Of a DNA stretch of 45,937 bases, positions 33,686 through 42,950 are shown in pieces. The stretch's first letter is position 1; every line of letters begins with the position of its first letter. A program made the position numbers and the translations under genes. This stretch comes from Verrucomicrobiales bacterium (GTDB lineage Bacteria > Verrucomicrobiota > Verrucomicrobiia > Verrucomicrobiales > DEV007), in the NCBI GenBank assembly GCA_016795505.1, contig JAEUHH010000091.1:1-45937 (forward strand), written 5' to 3'. The notes under the pieces are model-generated. The model did not search any database. It saw only the letters and a program-made list of their open reading frames with translations, and had not been told where the DNA came from.

Positions 33686-35005
33686 ATGAGCCAGCCGATC
33701 CAATTTCCCCTCCCCGCCAGTGAGCTGCCCACTCACTGGTCCAATCTGCTGCCGGACTTTCCCGAGCCCCTGCCGCCACCCCTGCATCCCGGCACCGGGG
33801 AGCCGGTCACGCCCGACCTGATGGAGGCGCTGTTTCCGGCGACCCTCGTGGCCCAGGAAATGTGCGGCGACGAGACCGTCGAAATCCCGCAGGAGGTGCG
33901 GGATGTCTACTCACTCTATCGACCCACGCCGCTGCTGCGGGCGGTGAGACTCGAGAAGGCTCTCAATACGCCGGCCCACATCTATTACAAATACGAAGGG
34001 GTGAGCCCGGTCGGCAGCCACAAGCCGAACACCGCCATTCCACAGGCTTACTACAACAAGATCGCCGGCACGAAGCGCCTCGCCTCCGAGACCGGCGCCG
34101 GTCAATGGGGCTCATCGCTGGCTTTTGCCTGTAGTCTGTTCGGGCTCGAATGCACCATCTACATGGTCAAGATCAGCTTCCAGCAAAAGCCCTACCGGAA
34201 GCTCCTCATGCAGACCTATGGGGCCGAGGTCCACGGCAGTCCGAGCCTGCGCACGGAGTTTGGCCGCAAGGTGCTGGCTGACCATCCCGACAGCCACGGC
34301 AGCCTGGGCATCGCCATTTCCGAGGCGATCGAGGATCAGGCCACCCACCCGGGCACCAAGTATTCGCTGGGCAGCGTGCTCAATCACGTCTGTCTCCACC
34401 AGACCGTGATCGGCCAGGAGACGATCAAGCAGATGGAAATGGCCGGCGAAGAGCCCGACATCGTCATCGGTTGCTCGGGCGGTGGCAGCAATTTTGCCGG
34501 GATCGCCTTCCCCTTCGTGCGGAAAAAGATCCGCGAGGGCAGGCGCTACCGCATCATTGCCGTCGAGCCGGCGTCGTGCCCGTCGCTGACGCAGGGCGAA
34601 CTGCGCTACGACTTCGGCGACACGGCCATGACCACGCCGCTCATGATGATGCACACGCTGGGCCACGATTTCATGCCGCCGAGCATCCATGCCGGCGGTC
34701 TGCGTTACCACGGCATGTCGCCCATGGTGAGCCATTGTTTGAAGCTCGGCCTCATCGAGGCGGCCGCCGTGCCTCAGTTGAAAGTATTCGAAGCCGCCGT
34801 CCAGTTCGCCCGCAGTGAGGGCATCGTGCCCGCGCCCGAGTCGGCCCACGGCATCGCCACCGTCATCGATGAGGCGGTCCGGTGCCGCGAGGAAGGGAGG
34901 AAGGAAGTCATCGTCTTCAATCTCAGCGGGAATGGCCTGCTCGACCTGGCGGCCTACGATTCCTTCTTGTCCGGCAAAATGATGGATTCAGGGGACGACG
35001 CGTGA
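33686..35005 (+). CDS. trpB2: tryptophan synthase beta-like protein TrpB2
   Basis: 439 aa. PLP lysine K113 in [11 protein letters not shown], the [12 protein letters not shown] loop, and the phosphate-binding [11 protein letters not shown]. The extended N-terminus with YRPTPLLRA and the variant HKPNTA place it in the TrpB2 group, which condenses indole and serine without a fixed TrpA partner. No trpA is present nearby. The ATG has CGGAG directly abutting it, closer than usual, so a different start cannot be excluded. Transcribed separately from the quinone operon. Confidence 0.93.
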   Translation: MSQPIQFPLPASELPTHWSNLLPDFPEPLPPPLHPGTGEPVTPDLMEALFPATLVAQEMCGDETVEIPQEVRDVYSLYRPTPLLRAVRLEKALNTPAHIYYKYEGVSPVGSHKPNTAIPQAYYNKIAGTKRLASETGAGQWGSSLAFACSLFGLECTIYMVKISFQQKPYRKLLMQTYGAEVHGSPSLRTEFGRKVLADHPDSHGSLGIAISEAIEDQATHPGTKYSLGSVLNHVCLHQTVIGQETIKQMEMAGEEPDIVIGCSGGGSNFAGIAFPFVRKKIREGRRYRIIAVEPASCPSLTQGELRYDFGDTAMTTPLMMMHTLGHDFMPPSIHAGGLRYHGMSPMVSHCLKLGLIEAAAVPQLKVFEAAVQFARSEGIVPAPESAHGIATVIDEAVRCREEGRKEVIVFNLSGNGLLDLAAYDSFLSGKMMDSGDDA

Positions 35006-35056
35006 AGTGGCCCCAGGCCGTGCCGGCTTTTGTCAGACTCGGAAGGCTTCGCCGAC

Positions 35057-35097
35057 GATCAGACCCTGTCTCATCGCCGATCGAACAGGGTTGAATC
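35057..35097. repeat. 41-bp dispersed repeat upstream of pgsA
   Basis: Halves GATCAGACCCTGTCTCATC and GATCGAACAGGGTTGAATC with GCC between. The cores face each other (ACCCTGT, then ACAGGGT), the opposite arrangement from the copy at 14806. It lies in the gap between trpB2 and pgsA. Confidence 0.75.
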
Positions 35098-35164
35098 GTT
35101 TCTGGATGGCCACATCTTCACTTGTTCTTGGATCGATTTCGACCGAGAGCGACTGTTGCGACCC

Positions 35165-35746
35165 ATGAATCTCCCGAACCGGCTCACCGTCCTCCGCCTG
35201 ATCCTGACATTCGTCTTTGTGGCGATCCAGACGGTCGACCTGCCCCATGGCAGAAGCATCGGGCTGATCGTGTTCATCATCGCGGCCGTGACCGACTTTC
35301 TCGACGGTCACCTGGCCCGGAAGCACAATCTGGTCACGAATTTCGGCAAGCTGATGGACCCACTGGCCGACAAGGTGCTGATGTGTGCGGGCTTCGTGAT
35401 GCTCGTTTCCCACGAGCTGATGCCCGCCTGGGTGGTGATCCTGATCCTGGCCCGCGAGTTCCTCGTCACCGGCCTGCGCCTCGTCGCCTCGGCCGAAGGC
35501 GTCGTGCTGGCGGCGGAAAACCTCGGCAAGCACAAAACGATCTGGCAGATCGTGGCGGTGATCTATTTCCTTGTCTATCAGGCCTCGCCGGAGCCGGCCT
35601 TTTCCTGGATGCGCTGGCTCTTCGAGTGGAAGCCGACCGGTCCGACCATTGCCGGCCCCATCCTCATCGCCATCTGTCTGGTGCTCACGATGGTGTCGGG
35701 CCTGAGCTACGTGTGGAAGAACCGCAAGCTGCTGGCGGATTGTTGA
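35165..35746 (+). CDS. pgsA: CDP-diacylglycerol-glycerol-3-phosphate 3-phosphatidyltransferase
   Basis: 193 aa from the ATG at 35165 (MNLPNRLTVLRLIL). The CDP-alcohol phosphatidyltransferase signature is complete: D47-G48-x2-A51-R52-x8-G61-x3-D65-x3-D69 (DGHLARKHNLVTNFGKLMDP). Several membrane helices follow. PgsA makes phosphatidylglycerol-phosphate, the committed step to phosphatidylglycerol and cardiolipin. Upstream in-frame codons run through the 41-bp repeat and are not conserved. Confidence 0.95.
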   Translation: MNLPNRLTVLRLILTFVFVAIQTVDLPHGRSIGLIVFIIAAVTDFLDGHLARKHNLVTNFGKLMDPLADKVLMCAGFVMLVSHELMPAWVVILILAREFLVTGLRLVASAEGVVLAAENLGKHKTIWQIVAVIYFLVYQASPEPAFSWMRWLFEWKPTGPTIAGPILIAICLVLTMVSGLSYVWKNRKLLADC

Positions 35747-35836
35747 TTTCAGGGCGGTGGGAGATTTTAAAAAATCGCTTGCCGCTCCGGCGGTCCGGTG
35801 GCAGTTTCACCGCCCCTCCAACCAAGGGCTCAACAG

Positions 35837-36145
35837 ATGGCTTACGCGATTTTCAAGACTGGCGGCAAACAATACCGCGTTTCAGAAGGCGACAAGATCG
35901 ACGTCGAATTTCTCGACGCGAAGGTCGGCGACAAACTGACGTTTTCCGATGTCCTGCTGAAGGGCGCGGGCGAGACGGTCACGGTGGGTGCTCCTTTCGT
36001 GGACGGGGCGGCGATCACCGCCGAAGTGGTGGACCAAAAGCGCGCCAAGAAGGTGATTTCCTTCAAATACAAGCGCCGCAAGGGCTACCACAAGACGAAG
36101 GGTCACCGTCGTCAGCTCACCCGCCTGCAGATCGTGTCGATCTGA
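35837..36145 (+). CDS. rplU: large ribosomal subunit protein bL21
   Basis: 102 aa from the ATG at 35837 (MAYAIFKTGGKQYRVSEGDK). The C-terminus KYKRRKGYHKTKGHRRQLTR is the conserved 23S rRNA-binding end. It is followed 43 bp later by rpmA, the usual pair. The leader (35747-35836) holds a GC-rich inverted repeat (TGCCGCTCCGG with CCGGTGGCA) that could be a leader structure; evidence is weak. Confidence 0.97.
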   Translation: MAYAIFKTGGKQYRVSEGDKIDVEFLDAKVGDKLTFSDVLLKGAGETVTVGAPFVDGAAITAEVVDQKRAKKVISFKYKRRKGYHKTKGHRRQLTRLQIVSI

Positions 36146-36188
36146 TGGGTTTTCCTGATTTTCTGTTCATCCCAACCATTCCTGCGTC

Positions 36189-36440
36189 ATGGCCCATAAG
36201 AAAGGACAAGGCTCCGTCAAGAACGGACGCGACAGTAAGAGCAAGCGCCTCGGCGTGAAGCATTTCGGTGGCGAAGTCGTCATCCCCGGCAACATCCTGA
36301 TCCGCCAACGCGGCACCAAATGGCAGCCGGGTAAGAATGTCGGCATGGGTCGCGATCACACGATCTACTCGTTGGTCGAGGGCCGCGTGCGGTTCGACCG
36401 CGATGGTCGGCGCGTCAATGTGGAGCCGGCTCAGGCCTGA
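36189..36440 (+). CDS. rpmA: large ribosomal subunit protein bL27
   Basis: 83 aa, starting directly with [20 protein letters not shown], so there is no cleavable N-terminal extension of the Firmicutes type. [20 protein letters not shown] is the conserved body. bL27 sits at the peptidyl-transferase centre. It is followed by a strong terminator. Confidence 0.97.
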   Translation: MAHKKGQGSVKNGRDSKSKRLGVKHFGGEVVIPGNILIRQRGTKWQPGKNVGMGRDHTIYSLVEGRVRFDRDGRRVNVEPAQA

Positions 36441-36489
36441 GTCCGGTGTCGGGTCGGCTCCCGGTCGCCTGATTTTCCTTTTTCCGATG

Positions 36490-36518
36490 AAGGCTCGCCG
36501 GTGAGGCGGGCCTTTTTT
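36490..36518 (+). terminator. intrinsic terminator after rplU-rpmA
   Basis: AAGGCTCGCC, loop GGTGA, GGCGGGCCTT followed by Ts, giving a long GC stem with one G-T pair and a T run. It ends the ribosomal pair before the convergent minus-strand gene. Confidence 0.85.
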
Positions 36519-36529
36519 CGTGAAGTTTT

Positions 36530-38746
36530 TTAGTAGTTCACGGCACTGACGGCATCGAGGTCGAAGCCGGAGCTGCCGTCGCCGGACAGGGAGCCGAGCA
36601 GGTCGATGTGCTGGACAGGATCGCCGCCGAAGTCGTCGCGCAGGGCGCCATGCCCGGTGGATTGGATGCGGATGTAGCGAATCCAGGTCAGGCCGGCGAC
36701 TCCGAGCCGGTCGACATCGAAGGAGTCGCCGCCGCTCCGGGTGGGGTCGGTGGGATCGCCGCCGGTGGTGGCGTTGCGGCCGGCGAAGCCCCGATTGTAG
36801 TAATACGGGTCCATCGTGACGGGCGTCGAGGAAACGGTCGAGGGCGGCACCACATCGATGGGAAAGCGGTGCCACTCGCCTTCGAACAGGGCGACCGAGA
36901 CGATGGCTGGCTCCATGAACCGCTGGTCGGGATCGCCTCCGATGAAGAAGACGTTTTCAAAAATGGTGAAGTCTTCGCCGGGCCCGAGTTCGACGATGTT
37001 GTCCACGAAGGCCAGCTCGATCACGCCGCCGCTGCGCCCGGTGGCGGCGTGCAGGGAGACCACATCGCCGGGTTGGGAAGCCGGCGCGAAGGTGCCGCGG
37101 CCGGAGGGTGGGCCGGTCACATTCAGAGGCAGAAAGCCGGCTCCATGGCCGCCGGACGCGAGGGGAGTGAAGCGTTTCACCGCATCGACAAAGGGATCGG
37201 CCGACACGCCGGGGACGCCGCGGCTCTGGGTAAAGGGCAGGAGCCGTGCCTCGGCGCGCCCGATTTCGACCGGCTCGCCGCCGGCGGCGGGATGGGCGAA
37301 GAGGGCGTAGGCGTAGGTGGCGCCGGTGACGAGTCCGCGGTCGACGAAATTAGAGCCCGTGCCTTGGTAAACGACCGCGCCAGCCGCTCCGGCGGCGGCT
37401 GCACGTACCACGGTCACACCAGCTACGGGAAAGCCGGCGGCTTCCGACACTTCGCGCGGCGACCAGGCCAGTCCGGCCTTTTCCCGGCTCGGCACGACGG
37501 TGAGCAGGCGGCGATTGGAGAGGCGGAACTCTTTCTGGGCGGTTGCTCCGACGGCATCGACGACCTCAATGACGAAGCGGGTGGCCGCCTCGACTGGCGA
37601 GCCGGAGCCGATGAGTTCGCCCTCGGGCGTGAGTTGCCAGGGACGGCCCTGGGCATCGAGCGGCAGGCTGCCTGAGAGGAGGCGAAACTGGTACGGTGGC
37701 ACGCCGCCTTCGGCGGTGAAGCGGTGGAGATAGGGTGATCCCGGGATGGAGGATCGCAGCACCGGTCGGTCGAGGATCTCGATTTCCCCTGCGACGACGA
37801 GCCGCAGCCATCGGGTGGCCTCGGCGCCGCCGGCATCGACGACGCGGAACTCCAGTTCGGTCTCAATCGCCTGACTGGTCGTCCCGGCGAGCTGACCCGA
37901 CGAGGCGTCGAGGAACAGGCCGGCCGGCAACGGGCCGGTGGCACTCCATTGATAGGGAAGCAAGCCCCCGGAGGCCGACAGGGTGGCGGTGTAGGCGTTG
38001 CCGGCAGTGCCTGTCGGCAGTTCGCCGGTATCGATGACGAGCGGGATGCCATCGTCGATGGCGAGAGTGTAGAGGGCGGAGTCCTCCGCGTCTTCGGCAT
38101 CCCGGACGGTGATGGCCAGCGAGGCGGCGAGCGGCTGGTCGGATCGTCCGGTGAACAGGCCGGTCCCGGCGTCGATCTGAAAGCCGGAAGCGGTCAGAGA
38201 CATCTCCCAGCGATAGGGCGGCACGCCGCCGACGGCTTCGAAGGAGTGGGCGATGCTTTCTCCGACGCGGAATCGCGGTGGCGATCCCGAGGTGATGAGG
38301 AGCGGGAGCCTTTTGGCGTCGCTGCCGTCGGCGAGACCGGTTGCGCTCCCTGAAAACAACGGAATCCAGGCGCCGCCGACTTTCACGGCCCGGTGGGCGC
38401 CGGAGCCGCCGATGCCTTCGATGGCGGCGGGGGCGATGCCGCCGAAACGCGAGAGCAGCGCGGCCTGTTGGGTCGTGGCAGAGCGGCTGTCGGGAGAGTT
38501 GGCGCCCGGTGCTTCGTTCTCTTCACCTTCGAGCGCGTCCTCGGGCAACGTCACCGCGGGCAGGCGGCCGGAAGCTCCGCCGCGGGCCTGATTTCCGCCC
38601 GGTTGGCCGAGTTCGGCCCGGCTTTGGCCTCGGAAGCCATCGGGGTCGGTGAGTTCGATGGCGAGAAAAAGGCCCAGCGGCAGCCCCACCGCCCCGGCGG
38701 CGAGCCAGGCGAGACTGCGTAAGCGGATGGGCAGGTGGAAATCCAT
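36530..38746 (-). CDS. large secreted protein with putative-Ig (He_PIG) repeats
   Basis: 738 aa. N-terminal hydrophobic segment (LAWLAAGAVGLPLGLFLAIE) acts as signal or anchor. A linker is followed by at least three He_PIG-like repeats, recognised by GGVPPYRWEM, GGLLPYQWSATGPLPAGLFL and GGVPPYQFRLLSGSLP. The last 250 residues have the pattern of a surface-protein domain (FVDAVKRFTPLASGGHGAGF, DNIVELGPGEDFTIFENVFF, DLLGSLSGDGSSGFDLDAVS). Cell-surface adhesion or matrix binding is likely. It starts 5 bp after the stop of the gene at 38752-41427, so the two form an operon. Confidence 0.75.
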   Translation of the reverse strand: MDFHLPIRLRSLAWLAAGAVGLPLGLFLAIELTDPDGFRGQSRAELGQPGGNQARGGASGRLPAVTLPEDALEGEENEAPGANSPDSRSATTQQAALLSRFGGIAPAAIEGIGGSGAHRAVKVGGAWIPLFSGSATGLADGSDAKRLPLLITSGSPPRFRVGESIAHSFEAVGGVPPYRWEMSLTASGFQIDAGTGLFTGRSDQPLAASLAITVRDAEDAEDSALYTLAIDDGIPLVIDTGELPTGTAGNAYTATLSASGGLLPYQWSATGPLPAGLFLDASSGQLAGTTSQAIETELEFRVVDAGGAEATRWLRLVVAGEIEILDRPVLRSSIPGSPYLHRFTAEGGVPPYQFRLLSGSLPLDAQGRPWQLTPEGELIGSGSPVEAATRFVIEVVDAVGATAQKEFRLSNRRLLTVVPSREKAGLAWSPREVSEAAGFPVAGVTVVRAAAAGAAGAVVYQGTGSNFVDRGLVTGATYAYALFAHPAAGGEPVEIGRAEARLLPFTQSRGVPGVSADPFVDAVKRFTPLASGGHGAGFLPLNVTGPPSGRGTFAPASQPGDVVSLHAATGRSGGVIELAFVDNIVELGPGEDFTIFENVFFIGGDPDQRFMEPAIVSVALFEGEWHRFPIDVVPPSTVSSTPVTMDPYYYNRGFAGRNATTGGDPTDPTRSGGDSFDVDRLGVAGLTWIRYIRIQSTGHGALRDDFGGDPVQHIDLLGSLSGDGSSGFDLDAVSAVNY

Positions 38747-38751
38747 CGGGC

Positions 38752-41427
38752 TCAGGGGTTCCGCTCCAGCAGGACGAGCCCGGACCGGATTTCGTTGGGA
38801 ACGGTGGCGAGGAAAAAGTAGCCGTGCCCCACTGTATCGAAAGGATCGGCTGTGGCGAGAACGGGCACCAAGAGGCCGACGAAGGGGACGCGGCGGGTCA
38901 CGCCATTGGCATCGGCCACCCCCACGAATCCTTGGAACAAGCCGCTGGCATTCCGGATCGTCAGCCGATGGGGAGCGGTCAAAGTGGCTTGGTTCGGGCC
39001 ACTGATGCGGACGGAAAAGGTGCGGGGATTGACTCCCCAGGCATCCAGACCGGCATCCTGGAGGGTCAGGGTGGCATTGTCCGCACCGCCCGGAGCAGCG
39101 TCGAGAGGCAGGGTGGCTCCATCAACCGGCCGGTAGCGCCCGCCCTGAGCGGCGAGCGGCAGAGGGACGGCCCAGCCGCCTCGATAGAGGGTACCGCGAA
39201 GCTGGGGGGCCTTACTCCAATCCAGACTGCCCACAACAGCCTGGTCGGGATCGGCAATGGTTTGGAGAGTCCCGAGCAGCGAGCCGGTCAGCCGGTAGAG
39301 TCCCTGAAAGACCGGAATTTCCCCCTGCGGACCCAGCCATCCGGCCGAGGCAAAGGCCGAGCCGTCGGCCAGCCGACCGTAGGCGAGACCGGTGGCGACC
39401 GATTTGCCAAATCGCATCAAGCCGAAGCCGGTCCCTTCGGGCACCGCCGTGGCCGGTCCTCCCTGTACGGCGAGCCAGTAGTGGCACAGACCGGTGGGAG
39501 GAAGGCCACCCGCGGCCCGCCAACCAGTGACCGCGCCACCCCCTACGAAGCCTCCGCTCAACGAGCCGTCCGCGGCGCTGATCGTGATCCGCAGGGTATG
39601 CAGGATGCCGCGCTGGGACAGCGGAATTTCGAGAATGGGATCTGCCCCGGAGGTGTCGAGCCGGCCGCGGGTGCGGTACCGGGCGCCTCCCGCGACAATC
39701 ACGGCCGACCAGGCGCCACCGGCGGTGGTGACGAGATCGATCCGGCCTCCCAAGCCGGCCGATTCGGGTCCGGTGCGATCCAGCAGGCCCTGGAAGGTGC
39801 CGACAGCCATCGCCGTGACAGGTTCGACGTTGAAAAACAGCACCCGGGAGGCGGTCTGGCCGAAGGCATTGGCCGCGTAGATCACCACCCGGTCGTATTG
39901 ACCGGGCACGGTGGGATTTCCCGAGATCTCGCCGGTTTTTGGATCGATTCTCAGGCCGGGCGGCAGTCCGCGGGCGCTCCAGCGGGTCGCATCGCCGCCT
40001 CCATCCATCGTCACGGCATGGCTGAAGGTCGATCCGGCTTTGAGCGGAGCCAGTGCCTGCTGGTCGGCGATTTTCGGCGCTACATCATTATCCGCGACCG
40101 TCAGGGTGAACCGGTCCGTGCCCGGAGCACCGAGGCCGGCTTCGGACTCCGGGGTGGGGCGATCGAGCTTGAGGATCAGGGTTTCGTCGGGCTCGCGGGC
40201 GGTGGCGTCGTCCACCAAAATCAGATTGATTGTGCGGCTCGTTTCGCCCGCGGCAAATGTCACCGGCTCGGGAGCGTCGAAATCGCTCCCTGGCGTGGCC
40301 GTGCCCGACACGATGAGCGGCACCCGGACCGTCGTGGTGGGCGCCGGGGTGATGGTGACCGTCACGGACACGGTTCCGTCGTCCTCGCGGGCCGATCCGG
40401 TCGATTGGGTGAACTGCACCGAACGCAACGCCAGTTCGGAGACCCTGCGGTAGCCGAGCAGCAGGTCTGATCCGCTGGTGTAGTAGCTGTCATTGGCTAG
40501 GAAGCTCACGAAATCCTCGCCCGCATGGGTAAACGCTCGCGGCGCATAACTCGTCGGGCCCGCGGCTCCTGCCAGCGGCCCGTGATCGGGGAAAAAGCGC
40601 CGGGTTACCCCGTTCGCTGGGTCGTGGGCCTGCAAATGATCGATCTGGTAGCCGCCCAGCCACAATCGGCCGGCTCCATCGACCGCGAGCGCTCCCGAGG
40701 CGGCTGCGACGAAGATCTCAGAGGCGGCCGCCTTCGCCAGCGGAGTCGGCGTCCCGGCCATCACGGCGGCGACAGCGGTGTCGATTTGGGTCGGCGAGTA
40801 ACTGAGCACCCGGTTGTCCACCGCCGGGTTGAAATCGGCCAGCGCGACAAAGACTCGGCCGGCACCATCCGCCGCGATGCCGCCGCTGTAGGCGCTTAGC
40901 ACCCCGGTCACAGCGCCGACCTGGGTTCCGTCGAGGGAGATGAAAGTCAGATTGTTGGCTCCTCCGACGCCATTTCCCCCGGCAATGAGCCAGCCTTCCC
41001 GACCCGTCGTCGGGTGTTTCCAGTACGTGGCAGCGTAGTTTTGCAGCGTCGCCACGGCCGGCCCCACCGGAGTGGCCAGTGCGCCAGGATCGAACGGAAA
41101 AAGACCTGTAGGGGCAAAAAAGCCGCCTCCGCCGACCAATCCCACTCCTCCTGATGTGATCACGACGAACGACGGATCGAACGTCCGGCCCGCCGAATTG
41201 TCCACCTGGGTGAAAGCGGTGGCGCCAAAGATATCCTGCACCGACAAGCTGCCAGCCGCCCCGAATACGAACCGTCCATCGCCGGTGTGCGCATGGGTGA
41301 AGGCAAAGCCGGACAGCCCGGCCACCCGGAAGCTGGTCCAGTCCTGAGCAACGGCGGGCCAGGTCAATAAAAGGCCGGCGAGCGTCGCACAGGTCCGCAG
41401 GGCAAGGAAACGGAGCGGGATTTTCAT
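38752..41427 (-). CDS. large secreted protein with Calx-beta and putative-Ig domains
   Basis: 891 aa from the ATG at 41427, where a clear signal peptide starts (MKIPLRFLALRTCATLAGLL, LTWPAVA); the much longer upstream frame overlaps trmL and has no signal. N-terminal half is a repeat-rich, possibly propeller-like region. A Calx-beta domain follows (STGSAREDDGTVSVTVTITP, SDFDAPEPVTFAAGETSRTI, REPDETLILKLDRP), then a He_PIG repeat (ARGLPPGLRIDPKTGEISGN). The C-terminal 350 residues contain repeated strands of unknown type (GLLDRTGPESAGLGGRIDLV). Calx-beta domains usually bind calcium. First gene of a two-gene unit with 36530-38746. Confidence 0.75.
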   Translation of the reverse strand: MKIPLRFLALRTCATLAGLLLTWPAVAQDWTSFRVAGLSGFAFTHAHTGDGRFVFGAAGSLSVQDIFGATAFTQVDNSAGRTFDPSFVVITSGGVGLVGGGGFFAPTGLFPFDPGALATPVGPAVATLQNYAATYWKHPTTGREGWLIAGGNGVGGANNLTFISLDGTQVGAVTGVLSAYSGGIAADGAGRVFVALADFNPAVDNRVLSYSPTQIDTAVAAVMAGTPTPLAKAAASEIFVAAASGALAVDGAGRLWLGGYQIDHLQAHDPANGVTRRFFPDHGPLAGAAGPTSYAPRAFTHAGEDFVSFLANDSYYTSGSDLLLGYRRVSELALRSVQFTQSTGSAREDDGTVSVTVTITPAPTTTVRVPLIVSGTATPGSDFDAPEPVTFAAGETSRTINLILVDDATAREPDETLILKLDRPTPESEAGLGAPGTDRFTLTVADNDVAPKIADQQALAPLKAGSTFSHAVTMDGGGDATRWSARGLPPGLRIDPKTGEISGNPTVPGQYDRVVIYAANAFGQTASRVLFFNVEPVTAMAVGTFQGLLDRTGPESAGLGGRIDLVTTAGGAWSAVIVAGGARYRTRGRLDTSGADPILEIPLSQRGILHTLRITISAADGSLSGGFVGGGAVTGWRAAGGLPPTGLCHYWLAVQGGPATAVPEGTGFGLMRFGKSVATGLAYGRLADGSAFASAGWLGPQGEIPVFQGLYRLTGSLLGTLQTIADPDQAVVGSLDWSKAPQLRGTLYRGGWAVPLPLAAQGGRYRPVDGATLPLDAAPGGADNATLTLQDAGLDAWGVNPRTFSVRISGPNQATLTAPHRLTIRNASGLFQGFVGVADANGVTRRVPFVGLLVPVLATADPFDTVGHGYFFLATVPNEIRSGLVLLERNP

Positions 41428-41561
41428 CGAAACAAGCAAGAGAGACCCCGCAGGGTTGCCCGGGCATCTCCCGAAGTCAAGAATACAAATCAACAAATCA
41501 TGATTTGTAGATGGGTGTGTTTTAGCTTGAAAGCAGCGCTGGCCGTTCGTCTCGTGGCGAC
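41428..41561. promoter_or_regulatory. divergent promoter region with a 16-bp perfect palindrome
   Basis: Between the secreted-protein operon (minus) and trmL (plus). ACAAATCATGATTTGT at 41493-41508 is a perfect 16-bp palindrome in an AT-rich patch of an otherwise GC-rich region, a strong candidate operator for a dimeric repressor. No regulator is nearby. Confidence 0.55.
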
Positions 41562-42017
41562 ATGCTTCATGTCGTTCTCGTCGAGCCGGAGATCCCGCCC
41601 AATACCGGCAATATTGGCCGACTTTGCCTGGCGGCCGGCGCCCGATTGCATCTGGTGGGACCGCTGGGCTTTTCCCTTGATGACCGGGCGCTGAAGCGTG
41701 CCGGACTGGATTATTGGGCCGATGTCGATGTCCGACACTGGGCATCGTTGGAGGCTCTCCAAGCCGAAGCTGGTGAGGCGGCGCGCTACTTTTTCCTGAC
41801 CACCAAGACCGACCGACCCTACTGGTCGCAGGCGTTCCGGGCTGGCGATCACCTCGTCTTTGGCCCCGAGACACGGGGATTGCCGGAGAGTCTGCTGGCC
41901 GACCGGGCTGACGATTGCCTGACCATCCCGCAGCAGGCCGGCCGGAGCCTGAATCTCGCCACTGCCGTGGGCATCGTCCTCTACGAGGCGGTCCGGCAGC
42001 TCGCCGTGGAGGGGTGA
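41562..42017 (+). CDS. trmL: tRNA (cytidine(34)-2'-O)-methyltransferase TrmL
   Basis: 151 aa. SPOUT methyltransferase with the TrmL blocks VLVEPEIPPNTGNIGRLCLA near the start, LVFGPETRGLPESLLA, and IPQQAGRSLNLATAVGIVLY forming the knot and SAM site. TrmL methylates the wobble nucleotide of tRNA-Leu isoacceptors. The length matches the family. The minus-strand operon starts 134 bp away on the other strand. Confidence 0.95.
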   Translation: MLHVVLVEPEIPPNTGNIGRLCLAAGARLHLVGPLGFSLDDRALKRAGLDYWADVDVRHWASLEALQAEAGEAARYFFLTTKTDRPYWSQAFRAGDHLVFGPETRGLPESLLADRADDCLTIPQQAGRSLNLATAVGIVLYEAVRQLAVEG

Positions 42018-42082
42018 CGACTGTCCCGTCGTATATTTTTCCCCGATACGGCCTATCTGGTGGCATCTTTGCCGCCCCTTCC

Positions 42083-42868
42083 ATGTCCTCCGATCCCACC
42101 TACCATGATCGCTTTTCCGGTCTCGGGCGCCTCTACGGCGCAGAGGCTCTGGAGCGTTTCCGCGATGCTCATATCGCGGTGATCGGCATCGGCGGGGTCG
42201 GTACCTGGGCGGTGGAGGCGCTCGCCCGCAGTGGCATCGGCCGGCTCACCCTGATCGATCTCGACGAGGTCTGCGTGACCAATGTGAACCGCCAGATTCA
42301 CGCCCTCGACGGCCAGATCGGCCGACCCAAGACCGAGGCCATGGCTGATCGCGTGCGGCTGATCTCGCCAGGCTGCGAGGTCTGTCCGGTGTCGGAATTT
42401 TTCACCGAAGCCACCGCTGATCGCCTGCTCGGGTTGGACTACGATGTCGTCATCGACGCCATCGACAACGTGAAGCACAAAGCCCTGCTCATCGCCGAGT
42501 GCGTCCAGCGTGGGATTCCCCTCATCGTCTCCGGCGGTGGCGGCGGGAAACGCAACCCCGCCTCTCTGAGCGTCGCCGATCTGGCCAAGGCCACCAACGA
42601 CCGCCTGCTCAAGCGGGTGAGAAAGATCCTGCGCCGGGACCATGGTTTTCCCGACGAGCCGAGCAAGCGTGATTTCGGCGTCACGGCCGTATTCTGCGAC
42701 GAAAAAGCGCTCTATCCTTGGGCTGACGGCACCGTCTGCGCCACACCCGAGCCGGGGAGTGAGTTGCGGCTGAACTGCGAGAGCGGTTTCGGCACGGCGG
42801 CTTTCGTCACCGGGGCGATCGGTTTTGCGGCCGCGGCGGAGGCTGTCGCGCGGCTGGTGGGCCGCTGA
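42083..42868 (+). CDS. tcdA: tRNA threonylcarbamoyladenosine dehydratase (TcdA/CsdL)
   Basis: 261 aa from the ATG at 42083 (MSSDPTYHDRFSGLGRLYGA). An E1/ThiF-like enzyme: ATP-binding GIGGVG (35-40), LIDLDEVCVTNVNRQIHALD, DYDVVIDAIDNVKHK, and the catalytic region KRDFGVTAVFCDEKALYPWA. It cyclises t6A to ct6A at position 37 of tRNA. The longer upstream frame overlaps trmL and is not conserved. It is next to another tRNA-modification gene, trmL. Confidence 0.93.
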   Translation: MSSDPTYHDRFSGLGRLYGAEALERFRDAHIAVIGIGGVGTWAVEALARSGIGRLTLIDLDEVCVTNVNRQIHALDGQIGRPKTEAMADRVRLISPGCEVCPVSEFFTEATADRLLGLDYDVVIDAIDNVKHKALLIAECVQRGIPLIVSGGGGGKRNPASLSVADLAKATNDRLLKRVRKILRRDHGFPDEPSKRDFGVTAVFCDEKALYPWADGTVCATPEPGSELRLNCESGFGTAAFVTGAIGFAAAAEAVARLVGR

Positions 42869-42950
42869 TGCACTACCTGCTGCCTGCCGAAGCAGATTTG
42901 ACCCCGTCTGTCTCCGAGTCGATTTTTGCAAAACCTCATATCCCCTGTCG

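Noticed and set aside
35747-35836. bL21 leader regulatory structure
   Set aside because: A GC-rich inverted repeat is present, but I cannot match it to a known leader family with confidence, so it is mentioned only under rplU.
38824-40470. 548-codon plus-strand frame
   Set aside because: Antisense shadow of the Calx-beta protein, which has a signal peptide and recognisable domains; the shadow has none.
41428-42099. N-terminal extension of the Calx-beta protein on the minus strand
   Set aside because: It would overlap trmL entirely, and a clear signal peptide starts at 41427.
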